NCBI RefSeq assembly: GCF_007301515.1
Contig: NZ_CP041666.1
Span: 1-64,000, forward strand
DNA from: Radiobacillus deserti
GTDB taxonomy: Bacteria > Bacillota > Bacilli > Bacillales > Amphibacillaceae
DNA: 64,000 nt
Direction: 5' to 3'
Part shown: piece by piece, positions 48,063 to 56,199 of the stretch
Position numbering within the stretch: the stretch's first letter is position 1
Layout: every line of letters begins with the position of its first letter
Made by a program: the position numbers and the translations under genes
Notes under the pieces: generated by a model
What the model saw: only the letters and a program-made list of their open reading frames with translations
What the model was told of the DNA's origin: nothing
The model's database searches: none

Positions 48063-48248
48063 ATGAAAACCAATCCAGAAACCTGTGGTATTTGTGAACA
48101 AGAAAAGACTAAAGGAATTCATTTATATACGTTGTTTGTCTGTAGTGAGTGTGAACAAGAAATTATTCAGACAGAACCTAATGATGAAAAATACAACTAC
48201 TATTTAAAAAAACTAAAAAACATAAATCGTCCCACTTTATTTTCATAG
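48063..48248 (+). CDS. csfB: Anti-sigma factor CsfB (Gin)
   Basis: CsfB inhibits sigma-G (and sigma-E) to keep compartment-specific transcription in order during sporulation. The 61-aa product has two CxxC pairs forming a zinc knuckle (CGIC near residue 8 and CSEC near residue 28), the family core KGIHLYTLFVCSECEQEI, and the C-terminal YYLKKLKNI. ATG 48063 follows GGAGGTGGAG. It has a near-perfect sigma-F promoter and its own terminator, and lies after the rRNA operon as in B. subtilis. Confidence 0.93.
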   Translation: MKTNPETCGICEQEKTKGIHLYTLFVCSECEQEIIQTEPNDEKYNYYLKKLKNINRPTLFS

Positions 48249-48262
48249 AATTTCCTACTATT

Positions 48263-48289
48263 GCTCTTGTCTTCGACAGGAGCTTTTTT
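48263..48289 (+). terminator. Terminator after csfB
   Basis: GCTCTTGTC pairs with GACAGGAGC around TTC, followed by T6. Confidence 0.9.
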
Positions 48290-48358
48290 AATACAGCTAT
48301 TTAAAGAAATCTATCATACTAGTAATATAAAGGTAACAACAGAAAAGGCGGTAATCAA

Positions 48359-49789
48359 ATGAATCAATCGGAAACTCCACTTTTTGATCGATTACTTTCT
48401 TATAGCGGAGAACAGCCACATTCCTTTCATGTTCCGGGTCATAAGAACGGTTTGATATTTTCTTCTAAAGGAATTCATTCTTATAAGAATTTGTTATCTA
48501 TAGATGCAACAGAAATAAATGGCTTAGATGATTTACACGCACCGACTGGTGTCATAGCAGATGCACAAAAATTAGCTGCAGATTGGTTTGGAGTAGAGCA
48601 TACTCACTTTTTAATTGGTGGAAGTACCGTTGGAAATATAGCTATGATTCTAGCGACTTGCTCTGAGGGGGATAAGATTCTTGTCCAACGAAACTGTCAC
48701 AAGTCTGTATTGAGTGGGATTGAATTAGCTGGTGCACAACCCATATTTTTAGCTCCAGATTATGAGGAGAGCGTACACAGATATACTTCACCTTCTCTTT
48801 GGACCATTCAAGAAGGATTAGAAAAACATCCGGATTGCAAAGCACTTTTTCTAACGTATCCTGATTATTTTGGGACAACCTATGACTTGGAGCGAATAAT
48901 CACATATGTTCATACACGGAATATTCCTGTCCTAATAGATGAAGCGCATGGGGTACATTTCTCTATTGGGCAAGAATTCCCTAAATCCGCATTAAAAGCA
49001 GGAGCTGATGCTGTCGTGCAGTCCGCCCATAAAATGGCACCGGCAATGACAATGGGCTCTTACTTACATGTTCAGTCTGAGTATGTTTTGAATGATCGTA
49101 TTAAATATTACTTGAATATGGTGCAATCAAGTAGTCCTTCTTATCCGATCATGGCCAGTTTGGATTTGTCTCGACATTTTTTAGCCAATCTAACGACAGT
49201 TGAATTAAATCAGGTAATGGAAAGTGTGCGCCAATTCCGTTCTCAACTTGAAAGATTAGAGGTTGGAAAAGTCCTTCTTGCAGATGACCCACTTAAGATT
49301 ACGTTGGACCTATCTGAAATGGGATATTCAACTCATCAAGTATCACGTCTTTTTGAGCAGAATCAAGTCTACCCTGAGCTAACGACAGATACTCAAATAC
49401 TATTTGTTCACGGATTGGCACCTATTTCAGATTGGGAAGCTTTACTCCATAGACTAGATAGTATAAAGTCCCAATTAATTAATTTAGTACAACATGATAC
49501 AATAGAAGTTATACGTGTACCACAAGTTCCCATACAAGCATTAAATCTCACGTATAGAGAGATGAAAAAGCGGGATCAGCAGTTTGTAGGATTAAGGAAC
49601 GCTGTGGGACAAATATGTGCAGAAAATATTGTGCCTTATCCACCAGGCATTCCTCTCGTTTTAAAAGGAGAACGGATCTCTCCGTCACATGTGGACATGA
49701 TACAATATTTATTAGATAAAGGAATCTCATTCCAAAACAGTGAAATTAACGAGAAGATTCTTGTGTTTTCAGATATAAAAGGAGAATGA
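48359..49789 (+). CDS. yaaO: Orn/Lys/Arg decarboxylase family protein YaaO
   Basis: This is a 476-aa PLP-dependent fold-type I enzyme of the basic amino acid decarboxylase family. It shows the N-terminal HSFHVPGHKNG, the substrate/PLP segments IDEAHGVHFS and the PLP-binding Lys in VQSAHKMAPAMTMGSYLH, and the C-terminal domain ending with PYPPGIPLVLKGE. The substrate of YaaO itself is not established; related SpeA decarboxylates arginine for polyamine synthesis. ATG 48359 begins the yaaO-tmk-darA cluster. Its stop codon overlaps the tmk start region. Confidence 0.92.
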   Translation: MNQSETPLFDRLLSYSGEQPHSFHVPGHKNGLIFSSKGIHSYKNLLSIDATEINGLDDLHAPTGVIADAQKLAADWFGVEHTHFLIGGSTVGNIAMILATCSEGDKILVQRNCHKSVLSGIELAGAQPIFLAPDYEESVHRYTSPSLWTIQEGLEKHPDCKALFLTYPDYFGTTYDLERIITYVHTRNIPVLIDEAHGVHFSIGQEFPKSALKAGADAVVQSAHKMAPAMTMGSYLHVQSEYVLNDRIKYYLNMVQSSSPSYPIMASLDLSRHFLANLTTVELNQVMESVRQFRSQLERLEVGKVLLADDPLKITLDLSEMGYSTHQVSRLFEQNQVYPELTTDTQILFVHGLAPISDWEALLHRLDSIKSQLINLVQHDTIEVIRVPQVPIQALNLTYREMKKRDQQFVGLRNAVGQICAENIVPYPPGIPLVLKGERISPSHVDMIQYLLDKGISFQNSEINEKILVFSDIKGE

Positions 49790-49791
49790 AT

Positions 49792-50421
49792 GTGATTGGA
49801 CATTTTATAACAATAGAAGGCGGTGAAGGTGCTGGAAAAACATCGATTATTCAAGCATTAGAAAAACGCCTTCAACAAGACGGGTATCAAGTCTTAGCAA
49901 CAAGAGAACCAGGTGGAATCACAATTGCTGAAAAAATACGACAAGTCATTCTTGACCCTACTCATACCGAAATGGATGCACGGACGGAAGCTTTGCTATA
50001 TGCGGCAGCACGTCGTCAACATTTAATGGAGAAGGTTTTACCCGCTTTAGAAGAAGGGAATATCGTACTGTGTGATCGATTTGTAGACAGCAGTCTTGCC
50101 TATCAGGGGTATGCAAGAGGACTTGGTATAGAGGAAATATATCAAATCAATCAATTTGCAATGGAAGGCTGTGAACCTTCTTTAACGTTATTTTTTGATA
50201 TTGAACCAGAGAAGGGATTACGGCGTATCCAAGCGAATAAAGAAAGAGAACAAAATCGATTAGACTTAGAAGCCTTATCGTTCCATGAAAAGGTATATGA
50301 AGCATACCATATATTACTAAAGAAGTTTCCGAACAGAATTCGATCGATAAATGCAGATCAATCATTGAAGAACGTGGAAAAAGAAGCATATCAGATTATT
50401 CAGAACTACCTAGAAGCGTAG
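49792..50421 (+). CDS. tmk: Thymidylate kinase
   Basis: Tmk phosphorylates dTMP to dTDP, an essential step for DNA precursors. The 209-aa product has the P-loop GGEGAGKTS, the DRX motif CDRFVDSSLAYQG, and the Arg-rich lid region. I prefer GTG 49792, seven bases after AGGAG; ATG 49786 is one base from that site and would overlap the yaaO stop. Either gives a normal protein. It lies in the conserved yaaO-tmk-darA-yaaR-holB order. Confidence 0.95.
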   Translation: MIGHFITIEGGEGAGKTSIIQALEKRLQQDGYQVLATREPGGITIAEKIRQVILDPTHTEMDARTEALLYAAARRQHLMEKVLPALEEGNIVLCDRFVDSSLAYQGYARGLGIEEIYQINQFAMEGCEPSLTLFFDIEPEKGLRRIQANKEREQNRLDLEALSFHEKVYEAYHILLKKFPNRIRSINADQSLKNVEKEAYQIIQNYLEA

Positions 50422-50474
50422 CATTCATCGTGAAGATTCATTGGAAATGAAAACCTTTTAAAGGAGGAATCGTG

Positions 50475-50804
50475 ATGAAATTAATTTTAGCGGTAGTACA
50501 AGACAAAGATAGCAATCGTCTAACGGATGCTTTAGGAGAAAAGGATTTTAAAACAACAAAGCTTTCTACAACTGGTGGTTTCTTGAAAGAAGGAAATACA
50601 ACACTCATAATTGGTTGTGAAGACGAGCTAGTAGACGATGCGTTACAAGTGATTAAGGATAACTGCAGTCAACGAGAACAAATGATTGCACCAATATCTC
50701 CAATGGGTGGAAATGCGGACTCCTATATTCCAAGACCGATTAATGTGGAAGTGGGCGGAGCAACGGTCTTTATTCTACCTGTTGAGTCATTTTTTCAATT
50801 TTAG
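50475..50804 (+). CDS. darA: Cyclic di-AMP receptor DarA (YaaQ)
   Basis: DarA is a PII-like trimer that binds cyclic di-AMP; its downstream target is not known. The 109-aa product carries the family sequences MKLILAVVQDKDSNRL, TTKLSTTGGFLKEGNTT, and the C-terminal PMGGNADSYIPRPINVEVGG followed by ATVFILPVE. Gly, Asn and Thr residues of the nucleotide pocket are conserved. ATG 50475 follows AAAGGAGG. Position after tmk is typical. Confidence 0.95.
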   Translation: MKLILAVVQDKDSNRLTDALGEKDFKTTKLSTTGGFLKEGNTTLIIGCEDELVDDALQVIKDNCSQREQMIAPISPMGGNADSYIPRPINVEVGGATVFILPVESFFQF

Positions 50805-50826
50805 ATGAAAGAAGGTTGTGCAACCG

Positions 50827-51267
50827 ATGAAAATAAGTCAGGACCTAAGATCTCAACTAGAATCAACGAGAAAGAATGTTTCACAACAGAATACGGGTGT
50901 GAAAAATTTTGATTCAATGGTTTCTGCTCAATCACATAAATTAAAACAGCAGGAGTTAACAAAGCTCATGTCGGACTTAAGTGCACAGGGAGAAAAGGTT
51001 GCACAACATCAGTCTTTTAAAGACCTAGCAAGGTATAAAAGGCTTGTGAAAAAGTTCGTAAAGGAAGCGGTTCAGTTTGGAATGGATCTTAAGCATTCCC
51101 ATAGTTGGACAGCACAGGGAAGCAATCGTAAGCTTACGATTGTGGAACAAGTGGATGACAAGCTTCTGGAATTAACAGAGGCAGTGATGGGCCAAGAGAA
51201 GAAACAAATTGATATTTTAGGGCTTATCGGAGAAATTAAAGGACTATTAATTAATATTTACGGATAA
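50827..51267 (+). CDS. yaaR: YaaR (DUF327) protein
   Basis: This 146-aa, all-helical, Lys- and Gln-rich protein of unknown function belongs to the DUF327 family. It is conserved between darA and holB. The central RYKRLVKKFVKEAVQFGMDL and C-terminal LIGEIKGLLINIYG segments are typical. I use ATG 50827, aligned with family members; a GTG at 50818 nearly touches the ribosome site AAGGT. It has no membrane segment or signal. Confidence 0.88.
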   Translation: MKISQDLRSQLESTRKNVSQQNTGVKNFDSMVSAQSHKLKQQELTKLMSDLSAQGEKVAQHQSFKDLARYKRLVKKFVKEAVQFGMDLKHSHSWTAQGSNRKLTIVEQVDDKLLELTEAVMGQEKKQIDILGLIGEIKGLLINIYG

Positions 51268-51291
51268 AGCTAGAATGAGGACGGTCTAAGA

Positions 51292-52278
51292 ATGAAAAAT
51301 TGGTCGGAAGCGAGTAAGGTACAACCGATTATAAGTAAAATGCTAACAAATAGCTTGCAAAAAGATCGGATATCCCATGCTTATCTATTCCAGGGGCAAA
51401 AAGGAACCGGGAAAAGAGAAATAAGCGTATAATTTTGCAAGGCCATTTTTTGTAATCATAAAAGTGGTGTGAATCCTTGCAATGATTGCAAGGATTGTAA
51501 TCGCATCGATTCTGGGAATCATCCCGATGTTCATTGGATTGAGCCAGATGGTGCCTCTATTAAGACGGAACAAATAGAACTCCTTCAAAAGGAGTTTTCT
51601 TATACAGGTCTTGAATCAAATCGAAAGATCTATGTTGTTACCCATGCAGATAAGATGACAACCAATGCCTCGAATCGACTTCTAAAGTTTTTAGAGGAAC
51701 CTAGTCGTCAAACTACAGCGATGCTACTAACGGAAAACAGCCAATCCATATTGCCTACGATACGATCAAGGTGTCAAATTATGGCGTTAACTCCACTACA
51801 AACGGATAAACTTCAACAAAAATTAGTCGATGAGGGATTTTCTTTATCCCATGCTAGAATTGCTTCCACTCTTACGAATAATTACGAGACAGCTAAAGGT
51901 CTTTGTGAAGATGAGTGGTTTGCTAATGCACGAAAGTTAGTGGTACAATTAGTAGAAGTTCTTCAGTCCAAATTCGGCGAAGCTCTTCTGTTTATTAACA
52001 ATCATTGGATGTCCCATTTTAAAGAGAGAACACAACTGCAAATGGGGTTAGATCTTCTTCTCTTATGGTATAAAGATCTTATCTATAAGTATATTGAAAG
52101 AGAAGAATCTATTGTTTTTTCCGATGAAAGAGAACGACTAGAACAGTCCATGATGGTATGGTCAAGACAATATACGGCGGACATACTAGGATTTGTTTTA
52201 GAAGCGAAACGTAAACTAGAGCAGAATGTTCATCCGGCATTAGTGATGGAACAACTTACACTTCATATACAGAGGTGA
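51292..52278 (+). pseudogene. holB: DNA polymerase III delta' subunit with in-frame stop
   Basis: HolB (delta') completes the clamp loader with DnaX and is normally essential. Reading from ATG 51292, the first 46 codons align with HolB (SHAYLFQGQKGTGKREISV). Then TAA at 51430-51432 interrupts, after which the same frame resumes with the zinc module (AIFCNHKSGVNPCNDCKDC) and the full remainder, about 328 codons in all. No shift is needed, so it is a single nonsense change. A GTG at 51469 could restart a 269-aa product lacking the first strands and the P-loop-like segment; its ribosome site (AAAGTGG) is weak. Sequencing error, read-through or true restart are the options. Confidence 0.9.
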
Positions 52279-52284
52279 ATTAGA

Positions 52285-53112
52285 TTGGTAGAAGTTATTG
52301 GTGTCCGCTTTAAAAAAGCGGGTAAAATATATTATTTTGATCCTAGTGATTTTACGATAACAAAAGACGATTATGTAATCGTTGAGACGGTTCGTGGCAT
52401 CGAATTTGGGAAAGTAGTTATTTCGAACAAACAAGTAGATGAAGAAGATGTCGTCTTACCGTTGAAAAAGGTCATTCGCATTGCTACGGACAAAGATAAA
52501 ATTACGGTTGCAGAAAATCAGGAGAATGCTCAGGAAGCATATCGTGTTTGCCAAGAGAAAATTATACAACACGACTTAGATATGAATCTGGTAGAGGTAG
52601 AATACACTTTTGACCGAAACAAAGTAATCTTTTATTTCACAGCAGACGGCCGAGTTGATTTTCGGGATTTAGTAAAAGATCTCGCAGCCATTTTTAAAAC
52701 ACGGATAGAGTTACGACAAATTGGGGTTCGAGATGAAGCCAAACTATTAGGTGGAATTGGACCTTGTGGTAGAATGCTCTGTTGCTCTACTTTTCTAGGT
52801 GACTTTGAACCAGTCTCTATTAAAATGGCAAAAGACCAAAACCTCTCTTTAAATCCTGCTAAGATTTCTGGATTATGTGGAAGATTAATGTGTTGCTTGA
52901 AGTATGAGAATGATGATTACGAATCAGCAAAAAAACAGCTTCCTGATTTAGGGGAAAAGATTGTTACACCACATGGAAATGGGAAAGTCGTTGGACTTAA
53001 CATATTGGAACGTTTGATTCAAATTGAAATACCAGAGAAAGAGCGCGTCATCGAATATACGTTGGACGAGCTTGTAAATGAGGGTATTATCACTACTCAA
53101 GCCACAGAATAA
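52285..53112 (+). CDS. ricT: RicT (YaaT) PSP1-domain protein
   Basis: RicT with RicA and RicF forms an iron-sulfur complex that tunes RNase Y processing and Spo0A phosphorylation in B. subtilis. The 275-aa product has a PSP1 domain with the cysteine-rich motif GPCGRMLCCSTFLGDF and the second pair LCGRLMCCLKYE. TTG 52285 follows GAGGTGA. It lies between holB and yabA, the usual place. The C-terminus is a short KOW-like beta region. Confidence 0.95.
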   Translation: MVEVIGVRFKKAGKIYYFDPSDFTITKDDYVIVETVRGIEFGKVVISNKQVDEEDVVLPLKKVIRIATDKDKITVAENQENAQEAYRVCQEKIIQHDLDMNLVEVEYTFDRNKVIFYFTADGRVDFRDLVKDLAAIFKTRIELRQIGVRDEAKLLGGIGPCGRMLCCSTFLGDFEPVSIKMAKDQNLSLNPAKISGLCGRLMCCLKYENDDYESAKKQLPDLGEKIVTPHGNGKVVGLNILERLIQIEIPEKERVIEYTLDELVNEGIITTQATE

Positions 53113-53125
53113 TGGGGTGGAGCTC

Positions 53126-53479
53126 GTGAATAAAAAAGAAGTCTTTGAACAAGTATCCTATATGGAAGAGCAAATTGGTCAGCTATATCAGCAGCTAGGG
53201 GATTTAAAAAACCATCTTGCAGAAGTTCTAGAGGAGAATCATCGACTTGCGATGGAGAATCACCATTTACGAAATCGTTTGAATGATACCCCTGAAAGAC
53301 CGTCAGATGATAAAGAACCAACGGATCCTAATGGAAAAGAAGAACCAGTAGGAGAAGGATACGATAATCTCGCGAGACTATATGATGAAGGCTTTCACAT
53401 TTGTAATGTACACTTCGGAAGTCCACGCCAAGATGAAGATTGTTTATTTTGCTTACTGTTCTTGAACAAGACGAAATAG
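53126..53479 (+). CDS. yabA: Replication initiation control protein YabA
   Basis: YabA restrains replication initiation by bridging DnaA and DnaN, both encoded at the start of this window. The 117-aa product has an N-terminal coiled coil for tetramerisation (EEQIGQLYQQLGDLKNHLAE), a Pro/Asp-rich linker, and a C-terminal zinc domain (CNVHFG, then DCLFCLLFL). GTG 53126 after GGTGGAG matches the family start MNKKE; a longer upstream frame inside ricT is rejected. Confidence 0.95.
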   Translation: MNKKEVFEQVSYMEEQIGQLYQQLGDLKNHLAEVLEENHRLAMENHHLRNRLNDTPERPSDDKEPTDPNGKEEPVGEGYDNLARLYDEGFHICNVHFGSPRQDEDCLFCLLFLNKTK

Positions 53480-53565
53480 AGAAACATTGGGGCTGATGCA
53501 TAGGGGAAACCTTGTGTTCAGTCCTTCTTTTTCTTTTTAATCATATTCGGAATAGGAGAACTGGA

Positions 53566-54318
53566 ATGGAAGTCCAATTACAGAAAGATGAGCGTTTAGA
53601 TTATCTGTTAGCAGAACAAAATATGAGAATTATTCAAAGTCCAGAAGTATTTGCTTTTTCGATAGATGCGGTCCTATTAGCAGATTTTGCGAATGTACCA
53701 CTGAAGAAAGGGAAAATTCTAGATTTGTGCTCTGGGAATGGGGTGATTCCCCTTTTAGTTAGTAGAAGGTCCAATGTACCGATTACAGGGGTAGAAATCC
53801 AAGAAAGACTCTATGATATGGCGATACGAAATGTGCAATTAAATGACTTAGAGAAACAGGTTACTATGATTCACGGAGATTTAAAGGACATGCCAAAAGA
53901 GTTAGGGCATGGTGCCTTTAACTATGTTTTATGTAATCCTCCGTATTTTAAAACAACGGAAAAGAAGCAGCAGAATGAAAACCCGTATTTTACAATTGCC
54001 AGACATGAGATTTTTTGTACATTAGAAGATGTTGTGTATGCATGTAGTAGATTGACAAAACCTGGAGGAAAAGTGGCTCTTGTCCATCGTCCAAGTCGAC
54101 TAGGTGATATTATTACATTGTTTAAACAACATAGAATTGAACCGAAGCGGATTCGGTTTGTTCATCCAAAGGAAGGTAGAGAAGCGAATACCGTTTTAAT
54201 AGAAGGAACGAGAGATGGAAGGCCAGATGTAAAAATTCTTCCTCCACTTTATGCGTTTGATGAGGAAGGGAATTACTCCAAAGAATTAGAAGGGATTCTA
54301 TATGGCAAACAACGCTAA
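53566..54318 (+). CDS. yabB: tRNA1(Val) (adenine-N6)-methyltransferase-like YabB
   Basis: This 250-aa SAM-dependent methyltransferase has motif I LDLCSGNGVIPLL, the acidic loop VEIQERLYDMA, and the N6-adenine catalytic motif NPPYF in LCNPPYFKT. It belongs to the YfiC/TrmN6 type; the substrate (tRNA1-Val A37) is inferred from E. coli. ATG 53566 follows AGGAGA. It overlaps yazA by 17 bases, so the yabB-yazA-rsmI genes are tightly coupled. Confidence 0.9.
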   Translation: MEVQLQKDERLDYLLAEQNMRIIQSPEVFAFSIDAVLLADFANVPLKKGKILDLCSGNGVIPLLVSRRSNVPITGVEIQERLYDMAIRNVQLNDLEKQVTMIHGDLKDMPKELGHGAFNYVLCNPPYFKTTEKKQQNENPYFTIARHEIFCTLEDVVYACSRLTKPGGKVALVHRPSRLGDIITLFKQHRIEPKRIRFVHPKEGREANTVLIEGTRDGRPDVKILPPLYAFDEEGNYSKELEGILYGKQR

Positions 54319-54577
54319 CCATTATGTCTATATGCTAAGATGCAAGGATGGATCTTTATATACAGGATATACGAACAATATAGAAAAACGCCTAAAAATG
54401 CATGAAGAAGGAAAAGGTGCTAAATATACAAGAGGAAGAGGTCCGTTAGAGCTTGTCTATTTACAGCAGTATGAAACAAAGGGACTAGCGCTGAAGCAAG
54501 AGCACCAAATGAAAAAGTTAAGAAGAGAAGAAAAGGAACAGCTTATTCAAGAAAGCGGGAGGGTGGATATGGAATGA
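54302..54577 (+). CDS. yazA: GIY-YIG nuclease-domain protein YazA
   Basis: This 91-aa single-domain GIY-YIG protein has the motif HYVYMLRCKDGSLYTGYTNN, in which the YVYML and YTGYT strands correspond to GIY and YIG, plus the catalytic Arg in EKRLKMHEEGKGAKYTRGRGP. The family (UPF0213) is widespread with unknown substrate, perhaps a structure-specific nuclease. It starts inside the end of yabB and overlaps rsmI by four bases (ATGA). Confidence 0.93.
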   Translation: MANNANHYVYMLRCKDGSLYTGYTNNIEKRLKMHEEGKGAKYTRGRGPLELVYLQQYETKGLALKQEHQMKKLRREEKEQLIQESGRVDME

Positions 54578-55458
54578 ATGTACAGCGTAGTTTCACCCAG
54601 TCGAACGGCGGCAAATTGTATGTGGTGGCAACTCCAATTGGAAACTTGGAGGATATAACAGTTAGGGCATTAAAAACACTTGAGCAAGTAGATCTAATTG
54701 CAGCAGAAGATACAAGAAATAGTAAGAAACTTTTAAATCATTTTGAGATACATAAACCACTTGTCAGCTATCATGAGCATAATAAGCGAAGTCGTGAAGA
54801 CTATCTACTAGAAACACTGAAAGAAGGTAAAGATGTAGCCATTATTAGTGATGCTGGGATGCCTGCTATTTCAGACCCTGGCTATGAGGTAGTCAAGGCA
54901 GCAGTAGAGCATAATATTTCAGTCATCGTCATTCCGGGGGCAAATGCGGCGTTAACGGCATTGGTGGGGTCTGGACTTCCGACAGATGAATTCTACTATT
55001 ATGGATTTTTACCCCGAAAGAAAAAAGAGAGAGTGGAGGAATTAACCCGACTTTCTTCCTTACCTACTACGCTTATTTTTTATGAATCACCCTACCGCAT
55101 TGAAGACACCGTTCAAACAATTGTAGAAGTACTTGGAAATAGACCAATCTGTCTAGCGAGAGAGTTAACAAAGAAGTTTGAGGAATATGCTCGCGGAACA
55201 GGCCAAGAAATTATAGATTGGTTAAAAGAAGAAACCATTCGAGGGGAATTTTGTATTGTCGTGGAAGGAAACCAAAGAAAAGGAAAAGAGGAGGATAAGC
55301 AATGGTGGGCTCCTCTTTCTATTGAACAGCATGTTACACATTATATAACGGAGCTAGGTCTCAAAAGTAAAGATGCGATTAAAAAGGTTGCATTGGAGCG
55401 AGATATCCCGAAAAGGGAAGTGTATCAAGCTTTCCATGTTGAACAAGATAATGAATAA
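54574..55458 (+). CDS. rsmI: 16S rRNA (cytidine(1402)-2'-O)-methyltransferase RsmI
   Basis: RsmI methylates the 2'-OH of C1402 in the ribosomal decoding site. The 294-aa product is a tetrapyrrole-methylase fold enzyme with LYVVATPIGNLEDITVRA, AAEDTRNSKKLL, VAIISDAGMPAISDPGYE and VIPGANAALTALVGSG. ATG 54574 overlaps the end of yazA. A strong terminator ends the yaaO-to-rsmI cluster. Confidence 0.97.
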   Translation: MNVQRSFTQSNGGKLYVVATPIGNLEDITVRALKTLEQVDLIAAEDTRNSKKLLNHFEIHKPLVSYHEHNKRSREDYLLETLKEGKDVAIISDAGMPAISDPGYEVVKAAVEHNISVIVIPGANAALTALVGSGLPTDEFYYYGFLPRKKKERVEELTRLSSLPTTLIFYESPYRIEDTVQTIVEVLGNRPICLARELTKKFEEYARGTGQEIIDWLKEETIRGEFCIVVEGNQRKGKEEDKQWWAPLSIEQHVTHYITELGLKSKDAIKKVALERDIPKREVYQAFHVEQDNE

Positions 55459-55469
55459 AGGAAACACGA

Positions 55470-55499
55470 AAAAAACCTTCGCAATTGCGAAGGTTTTTT
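55470..55499. terminator. Bidirectional terminator between rsmI and abrB
   Basis: A 15-bp perfect palindrome, AAAAAACCTTCGCAA and its complement, has T6 on both strands. Confidence 0.93.
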
Positions 55500-55507
55500 C
55501 GTTCGGA

Positions 55508-55786
55508 TTAAACATCCATACGGGATTGTATTTCTTTAATTAACTCTTTTGCGCCTTCTTTACTCAATACAAGTTTACCATTTGCAAGAGAAAGGTTATC
55601 ATCAGAGATTTCCCCTGTAATATGGCAAGTCATATTTGGTTTGTATTTTTTAAGAATGATGCGATCATCATCCACATAGATTTCCAACGCATCTTTCTCA
55701 TTAATACCAAGTGTGCGTCGAAGTTCTATTGGTATTACAACACGGCCAAGCTCATCCACTTTACGAACAATTCCTGTAGATTTCAT
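55508..55786 (-). CDS. abrB: Transition-state regulator AbrB
   Basis: AbrB represses stationary-phase, biofilm and antimicrobial genes during growth. The 92-aa product has the N-terminal swapped-hairpin DNA-binding domain MKSTGIVRKVDELGRVVIPI with the key Arg residues, and a C-terminal multimerisation domain. The single Cys at KPNMTCHITGE is conserved. I use ATG 55786, preceded by GGGGAG, to match B. subtilis; an upstream ATG at 55816 would add ten residues. Its promoter carries a Spo0A box, as expected for Spo0A repression of abrB. Confidence 0.96.
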   Translation of the reverse strand: MKSTGIVRKVDELGRVVIPIELRRTLGINEKDALEIYVDDDRIILKKYKPNMTCHITGEISDDNLSLANGKLVLSKEGAKELIKEIQSRMDV

Positions 55787-55830
55787 TTTTACAATTCTCC
55801 CCTCATACTCTGTCATTCATTTCGGCATTA

Positions 55831-55878
55831 TTCGACATGTAATAACAATAGTTTACCAGTGTTTTACATAAGTGTCAA
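55831..55878 (-). promoter_or_regulatory. abrB promoter with Spo0A box
   Basis: On the minus strand TTGACA (55873-55878), a 17-base spacer and TAAACT (55850-55855) form a strong promoter. A perfect 0A box TGTCGAA (55831-55837) lies just past the start point, the repressing position seen in B. subtilis abrB. A second box, TGACGAA, lies upstream at 55915-55921. Confidence 0.85.
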
Positions 55879-55965
55879 TTATATTTTGCGAATTATTCTC
55901 CACATGGGAAAGTATTCGTCATAATTGTACGATAATCTCGGTTATTATTGAACGACTTTCCTACA

Positions 55966-55993
55966 TTGTACAAAAATATGTCGAATTTATAAT
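55966..55993 (+). promoter_or_regulatory. Upstream metS-directed promoter with Spo0A box in the spacer
   Basis: TTGTAC (55966-55971), a 16-base spacer and perfect TATAAT (55988-55993) point toward metS. The spacer contains a perfect 0A box TGTCGAA (55979-55985), which would occlude polymerase if bound. Confidence 0.5.
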
Positions 55994-56093
55994 GGAAAAT
56001 CGACAAAAAATTTCCTTTTCCCATTATTTGAATGAAATTTCCATTAAATAAAACAGGCTAAGAACTAAAATTCCGCACATCAGCTTAGAAAAA

Positions 56094-56123
56094 TTGGCAA
56101 AGTAATGAAAAAATCGCTACAAT
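56094..56123 (+). promoter_or_regulatory. Proximal metS promoter
   Basis: TTGGCA (56094-56099), an 18-base spacer and TACAAT (56118-56123) lie about 75 bases before metS. No T-box or S-box leader is visible. Confidence 0.55.
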
Positions 56124-56199
56124 AATAAGAAATAAGGTTGAAGAAGATGTAAAATAGGTCATTCTATTAAAAGATACGAGACAAGAAGGAGGATTTTGG

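Noticed and set aside
55622..55924. 100-codon plus-strand frame across the abrB promoter
   Set aside because: It overlaps abrB antisense and the abrB promoter and Spo0A boxes; no ribosome site.
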